Source: Caprella mutica (lineage: Eukaryota; Arthropoda; Malacostraca; Amphipoda; Caprellidae). From it: DNA of 64,000 nucleotides. Under the pieces are notes generated by a model, which saw only the letters and a list, made by a program, of their open reading frames with translations, searched no databases and was not told where the DNA came from. Location of the stretch: assembly GCA_947561585.1 (NCBI GenBank), contig CANNZV010001160.1, positions 62,001 through 126,000 of the forward strand, read 5' to 3'. Numbering within the stretch: the first letter of the stretch is position 1; every line of letters begins with the position of its first letter. A program made the translations under genes and the position numbers. This document shows positions 60,090 to 64,000 of this stretch, in pieces.

Positions 60090-60455
60090 CTAAAAAGAAA
60101 AGAAAGGTTTATGTTCCAAGACCAATTGCCACACCAAAGTAAATAAGGCAAGCAATTCGTGCAGATATTTACGGATAAAGTCTTTTAATTTGCGGCGATT
60201 GGGACGAAACCCCATCATTTCAAACCATTGTGAATAGAAGGTTTGTTCATATTGTTCATCGCCATCAGGTACACCGTGGAGTTCATTGACGATACAACGG
60301 TTCAAAATACGAAATTGAGCAATAACCAAGGCATAAGCCAACATCATGATACTCCAATGAAAGAGAAAAGGGCCTGTCCATACAAAAATAACCAGCACAA
60401 AATGCATTATAAACGCACCCCAAAAGGAGCTAAAAGTTCTATCTTCCTGTTGCAT
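60090..60455 (-). CDS. Small membrane protein of unknown function
   Basis: 121 aa with hydrophobic helices at about 10-32, 33-50 and 100-115 (FIMHFVLVIFVWTGPFLF and ALFTLVWQLVL) and a charged middle (MGFRPNRRKLKDFIRKYLH). I do not recognise the family. Coding is supported by clean length, its own ATG and fit between two minus-strand genes. Confidence 0.6.
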   Translation of the reverse strand: MQQEDRTFSSFWGAFIMHFVLVIFVWTGPFLFHWSIMMLAYALVIAQFRILNRCIVNELHGVPDGDEQYEQTFYSQWFEMMGFRPNRRKLKDFIRKYLHELLALFTLVWQLVLEHKPFFSF

Positions 60456-60512
60456 ACCGCAATTTTACGGCATAGAATATAAATTGTTAAAATATTATGC
60501 TATTTTTTTAGG

Positions 60513-61304
60513 TTAAACATACTTTTTTTGCCAATTTTCTATAAAAAACGTCGTTCGCCCTGCTATTTTTGTTCTTTTGACTATCCCTTTCTTAGAAACT
60601 TGCTTATTTTCTTCTCTCCAAATATTCCACAACCAATTTTCATCGCTTTGTTGATAAGTCGCAGCCCGTTCTATTGCTAGATGCAGTATTTCTTTCATTT
60701 TTTTGATAATGGCTTTGCGCTGCTTTTGACTTAAAGCCTTAACAATAGAGCCCGGATGTATCCGCAATTGATACAAAATTTCATCAGCATACAGATTACC
60801 AACCCCTGCCAACATTTTTTGATTGAGTAAAAAGCCTTTAATCGTCGTCTTGCGGCCTTTCATCTTTTGCAAAAGGTTTTTTTCATTCACCAATAAGGCA
60901 TCTTCTCCCAAACCAACTTGAGCAATATAGGCTTCCAAATCTTCCAAATAACGAATGTGCGCAAACTTCCGCGTATCTTTAAAACCCAAACTCAATCCAT
61001 TGGCAAATCGAAAAGCAAAACGCTCATGTCGTGGTGCATCTTCATGGTCGGTATAGTATTTAATATCGCCTGTCATCCCAAAATGTAGCAATACATGGTG
61101 GTCATTATCCAATTTTCCAAAAAGATACTTCCCCCGACGGTAAGAACTAACAAAAGTACGCCCCGCTAGCTTATCTGCGAACTCATCGCCGCTACAATTG
61201 CGGATGATTTTGTCGTCATGCACATCGACGCTTTCTATTTTTTGCTGTAAAGCCGTTTCGTTGAAGTAATTTTGAAAAGTATTGACTTCTGGTAGTTCTG
61301 GCAT
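60513..61304 (-). CDS. Fpg/Nei-like DNA glycosylase, zincless form
   Basis: 263 aa from ATG 61304, which gives the obligatory MPELPEV N-terminus (catalytic Pro2 and Glu3 after Met removal). An upstream in-frame start would bury Pro2 and is rejected. The catalytic Lys lies in RRGKYLFGK, and the H2TH helix shows LAGVGNLYADEILY. The C-terminal region has GRTTFFIENWQ where the zinc finger (CxxC...CxxC) normally is, with no Cys, so it is a zincless finger as known in NEIL1-like proteins. It removes oxidised bases in repair. A dispersed repeat follows upstream. Confidence 0.85.
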   Translation of the reverse strand: MPELPEVNTFQNYFNETALQQKIESVDVHDDKIIRNCSGDEFADKLAGRTFVSSYRRGKYLFGKLDNDHHVLLHFGMTGDIKYYTDHEDAPRHERFAFRFANGLSLGFKDTRKFAHIRYLEDLEAYIAQVGLGEDALLVNEKNLLQKMKGRKTTIKGFLLNQKMLAGVGNLYADEILYQLRIHPGSIVKALSQKQRKAIIKKMKEILHLAIERAATYQQSDENWLWNIWREENKQVSKKGIVKRTKIAGRTTFFIENWQKKYV

Positions 61305-61331
61305 AGTTGTTTTTATTTTTAAGGAGCAATG

Positions 61332-61447
61332 AAAGAATAAGTTCATGATTTCGACCACAATGGGCATTGAGATACCGTTCTGTGAACATTCTCCGCAAAG
61401 CGGACGAGAAGCAAGAGACCGTCCAAATGGCTGAGTTATTTTTTTTA
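61332..61447. repeat. Dispersed inverted-repeat element, copy 2
   Basis: Shares AAAGAATAAGTTCATGATTT and following bases (61332-61355) and the CCGCAAAGCGGACGAG region with 22222-22474. It is shorter and lacks the internal A/T-rich hairpin. Confidence 0.65.
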
Positions 61448-61625
61448 TCGTTACTTAAGTTTATACAATCTCCTTCAGCGCAAACCGTGAAAAAGGTATA
61501 ATACCGTTTTTTTAGAAAAAAAATTATTTTTCTATTAAATAGTTACGACTTCGCTATCTTCGCTGCGTAAAAAAACGCATTTGCATAAAATTGGTTAATC
61601 GTAAAACTAATTCAATAAATTAATT

Positions 61626-61780
61626 GGCTCTTTGACAATTTTTGCATTATCTCGCCTACGGTTAAAACCGTAGGCTGCCTGTTCGCTTTGATACCTTTGT
61701 ATTGGCTAGATGCTAAAACGTGGACAGGTAGCCCACCGATAAATCGGTGGGTGGTAAATTGCAAAAATTGTCAAAGAACC
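61626..61780. mobile_element. TIR-A element with inverted pair of REP-like hairpins
   Basis: 21-bp ends GGCTCTTTGACAATTTTTGC (61626 on) and their reverse complement at 61760-61780 differ at one base. Inside are the perfect hairpins GCCTACGGTT/AACCGTAGGC (61654-61675) and CCCACCGAT/ATCGGTGGG (61732-61751). Same ends as 52651-52970. Confidence 0.78.
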
Positions 61781-61847
61781 TTAAAGTAAATATTGCCTTT
61801 ATCTTGGTATTTAAACACCAATTTTAGAATATCATCTAACACTTTTG

Positions 61848-61855
61848 TATCTTCG
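61848..61855 (+). promoter_or_regulatory. Possible promoter -7 box of metH
   Basis: TATCTTCG fits TAnnTTYG and lies about 150 bases before metH. A second identical box (61555-61562) lies upstream of the inserted TIR-A element. Confidence 0.35.
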
Positions 61856-61910
61856 CGGTCTCTAAGCAAAACGAAAACCATTCTAACGTTTCCCTCTTTT
61901 ATTTAGTTAC

Positions 61911-61985
61911 TTCATCGAATGCTCTTCAAGCATCTGATGAATTTTCTTAATTATTCAAAGCATTGCCTTTGCAATACTTGAATAA
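61911..61985 (+). promoter_or_regulatory. metH 5' leader with two hairpins
   Basis: Hairpin one pairs TTCATCGAATGCT with AGCATCTGATGAA (11 of 13). Hairpin two pairs TTATTCAAAGCATTGC with GCAATACTTGAATAA. They lie 20 to 90 bases before the ATG. No cobalamin-box consensus is seen; another leader control is possible. Confidence 0.4.
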
Positions 61986-62004
61986 GACTAATACAAGCGC
62001 ATTC

Positions 62005-64000
62005 ATGAGTAATATACTACAAGAAACAATAAAAAAACGCATTCTAGTGCTTGACGGAGCAATGGGAAGTCTAATACAGGGCTTTGGTTTGACGGAAGAA
62101 GACTATCGAAAAGGTCATTTTGAAGACCATCCCAGCGACTTGAAGGGCAACCACGATTTGCTGAACATCACACGTCCTGATGTGATTGAAAATATACATA
62201 AACAATACCTTGATGCTGGCGCAGATATACTCGAAACGAATACCTTTTCGGGCACTTCTATTGCGCAAGCCGACTATAATATGGAGCGGGCTGTCTATGC
62301 TATTAATTATCAAGCGGCAGTAATTGCAAAACGGGCAGCAGCAGAATATACTGCACAAAACCCAGCAAAACCACGCTTTGTAGCTGGCGCAATTGGACCA
62401 ACCAACCGTACGCTTTCTATTTCTCCTGATGTGAATGACCCAGGCTTCCGTGCCGTTGATTTTGACGAAGTTGTGGCGGCATATTTGGAGCAAATAAAAG
62501 GCTTAGTAGAAGGTGGCGTAGATTTATTATTGATTGAAACCATCTTTGATACGCTGAATGCCAAGGCAGCTATTTTTGCTATTGATACTTATTTTGAAGA
62601 AAATAATATCGAGCTGCCGATTATGATATCCGGTACGATTACTGATGCTTCGGGTCGTACCCTTTCTGGACAAACAGTGGAAGCCTTTTGGATTTCAATA
62701 AAACATGCCAAACCATTTACGGTTGGTTTGAATTGTGCCTTGGGTGCGAAAGAGATGCGTCCGCACTTGGAAGCCTTATCTACTATTGCGACCAGTTTTG
62801 TTCATGCTTATCCAAATGCTGGCTTACCAAACGAATTTGGCGAATACGACCAAAGCCCCGAAGATATGAAACGCTATATCCGCGACTTTGTGGAAAGTGG
62901 TTTGTGTAATATCATCGGTGGTTGCTGCGGCACTACGCCCGACCATATTCGTTTGATGGCAGAAGCCGTGGAAGGTGTCGCGCCTCGCGTGGCTTCCAAA
63001 GGAGAACCCTATTCACAACTCTCTGGTTTAGAGCCACTTATCATTCGCCCCGAAATGAATTTTGTGAATGTAGGTGAACGTACCAATGTGACGGGTTCGC
63101 GTAAATTTGCGCGTTTGATTAAGTCTGAATCCTATGATGAGGCTTTATCGGTTGCTTTACAGCAGGTAGAAGGTGGGGCGCAGATTATTGATGTCAATAT
63201 GGACGAAGGCATGTTGGACAGCAAGTATGCCATGAAGACTTTTTTAAATTTATTGATGGCAGAACCCGACATTGCGAAGCTGCCAATTATGATTGATAGC
63301 TCGAAATTTGAGGTGATAGAGGAAGGTTTGAAATGTGTGCAGGGTAAATGTGTCGTGAACTCTATTTCGATGAAAGAAGGCGTGGATGAATTTTTGCGCC
63401 AAGCGAAATTAGTGCGTAGATATGGAGCGGCGGCAGTCGTGATGGCATTTGATGAAGATGGACAAGCCGATACGATAGAACGGAAAGTGGACATTTGTGA
63501 GCGTGCCTATCATATTTTGGTAAAGGAAGCCAAATTTGACCCGCAAGACATCATTTTCGATCCGAATATCTTCGCAGTAGCGACGGGTATTGAAGAACAT
63601 AACGAATATGCGATTAATTTTATCGAGGCTACTCGCCAAATTAAAGCAAAATGCCCGGGCGCAAAGATTAGCGGCGGCGTAAGTAATATTAGTTTCTCTT
63701 TCCGTGGCAATAATGCCGTACGGGAAGCGATGCACTCCGCCTTTCTGTACCACGCCATCCAAGCGGGTATGGATATGGGCATTGTGAATGCGGGAATGAT
63801 GGAAGTTTACTCTGATATTCCTAAAGATTTGTTGGAGCGCGTAGAAGATGTGCTATTCAATCGCCGCGAAGACGCTACGGAACGTTTAACAGACTTTGCC
63901 GAAGGCTTGAAAGGTAGTGGCGGCAAACAGCTACAAAAAGACCTCTCGTGGCGCGAGAATAGCGTAGAAGCGCGTTTGTCTCATGCTTTGGTGCGCGGCA
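62005..64000 (+). CDS. metH: Methionine synthase MetH, 3'-truncated by window edge
   Basis: Cobalamin-dependent methionine synthase that moves a methyl group from methyltetrahydrofolate to homocysteine; about 665 N-terminal residues are visible. The homocysteine domain (about 1-330) opens [15 protein letters not shown], with zinc-ligand cysteines in [14 protein letters not shown] and [12 protein letters not shown]. The pterin-binding domain starts near 350 ([18 protein letters not shown], then [15 protein letters not shown]). The cobalamin- and SAM-binding domains would lie beyond the window. ATG 62005 gives the normal N-terminus. The frame is open to base 64000. Confidence 0.93.
   Translation, partial: MSNILQETIKKRILVLDGAMGSLIQGFGLTEEDYRKGHFEDHPSDLKGNHDLLNITRPDVIENIHKQYLDAGADILETNTFSGTSIAQADYNMERAVYAINYQAAVIAKRAAAEYTAQNPAKPRFVAGAIGPTNRTLSISPDVNDPGFRAVDFDEVVAAYLEQIKGLVEGGVDLLLIETIFDTLNAKAAIFAIDTYFEENNIELPIMISGTITDASGRTLSGQTVEAFWISIKHAKPFTVGLNCALGAKEMRPHLEALSTIATSFVHAYPNAGLPNEFGEYDQSPEDMKRYIRDFVESGLCNIIGGCCGTTPDHIRLMAEAVEGVAPRVASKGEPYSQLSGLEPLIIRPEMNFVNVGERTNVTGSRKFARLIKSESYDEALSVALQQVEGGAQIIDVNMDEGMLDSKYAMKTFLNLLMAEPDIAKLPIMIDSSKFEVIEEGLKCVQGKCVVNSISMKEGVDEFLRQAKLVRRYGAAAVVMAFDEDGQADTIERKVDICERAYHILVKEAKFDPQDIIFDPNIFAVATGIEEHNEYAINFIEATRQIKAKCPGAKISGGVSNISFSFRGNNAVREAMHSAFLYHAIQAGMDMGIVNAGMMEVYSDIPKDLLERVEDVLFNRREDATERLTDFAEGLKGSGGKQLQKDLSWRENSVEARLSHALVRG

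Larger units (their letters stand above)
61305..62004. other. 700-bp non-coding region between the glycosylase and metH
   Basis: It holds a dispersed repeat, two TATCTTCG promoter-like boxes (61555 and 61848), a TIR-A REP-pair element (61626-61780) and two hairpins just before metH (61911-61941, 61951-61985). There is no coding sequence. Confidence 0.65.

Noticed and set aside
61781..62004. Cobalamin riboswitch before metH
   Set aside because: Expected from the pathway, but I find no B12-box-like sequence and the leader is short.

Overview
The window looks like a chromosomal segment of a gliding or surface-associated Bacteroidota bacterium, most likely of the Saprospiria (Lewinella, Haliscomenobacter or Aureispira type). 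This is inferred from very long secreted proteins with SprB-like, HYR, Ig-like, DUF11-like and CotH modules, from type IX secretion (T9SS) C-terminal sorting domains, from the lack of clear Shine-Dalgarno sequences, and from TAnnTTYG-like promoter boxes. No rRNA, tRNA or CRISPR array is visible.

Layout. 1-5664 (+): the 3' part of a T9SS adhesin with two C-type lectin-like domains. 5882-15746 (-): a type I restriction-modification operon (hsdM-hsdS-hsdR) that is doubly broken. hsdM carries a frameshift, and hsdR is cut by a complete 3.9-kb Tn3-family transposon (7072-10973; 37-bp inverted repeats, 5-bp target duplication TTGGT, tnpA and a tyrosine recombinase). 15994-22014 (-): a 2006-aa CotH/lamin-tail/SprB protein. 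22944-40814 (-): a giant protein of about 5956 aa with 15 tandem 234-bp Ig-like repeats and 11 tandem 444-bp repeats. 40977-49478 (-): two further secreted proteins that lack a recognisable T9SS sorting domain. 49942-51138 (-): a membrane-anchored AraC-type regulator.

51139-53463 is mostly non-coding apart from an RluA-type pseudouridine synthase. It holds a dense cluster of small palindromic mobile-looking elements, including a 215-bp MITE-like unit with 21-bp inverted repeats and 12-bp flanking direct repeats, nested inside another inverted-repeat element. 53464-56648 (+) is a DUF1800/DUF1501 pair, the second member having both a Tat-like signal and a T9SS sorting domain. 56866-57984 (+) is a secreted CsgG/TolB-like protein.

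58067-61304 (-) holds housekeeping genes: a LAS-type metallopeptidase, D-Ala-D-Ala ligase, a small membrane protein and a zincless Fpg/Nei-like DNA glycosylase. After a repeat-rich leader, metH (+) begins at 62005 and runs off the window.

Two themes stand out. The first is a cell-surface arsenal built from recently amplified modules. The second is heavy small-element traffic (Tn3, MITE, REP pairs), part of which has silenced the local restriction system.
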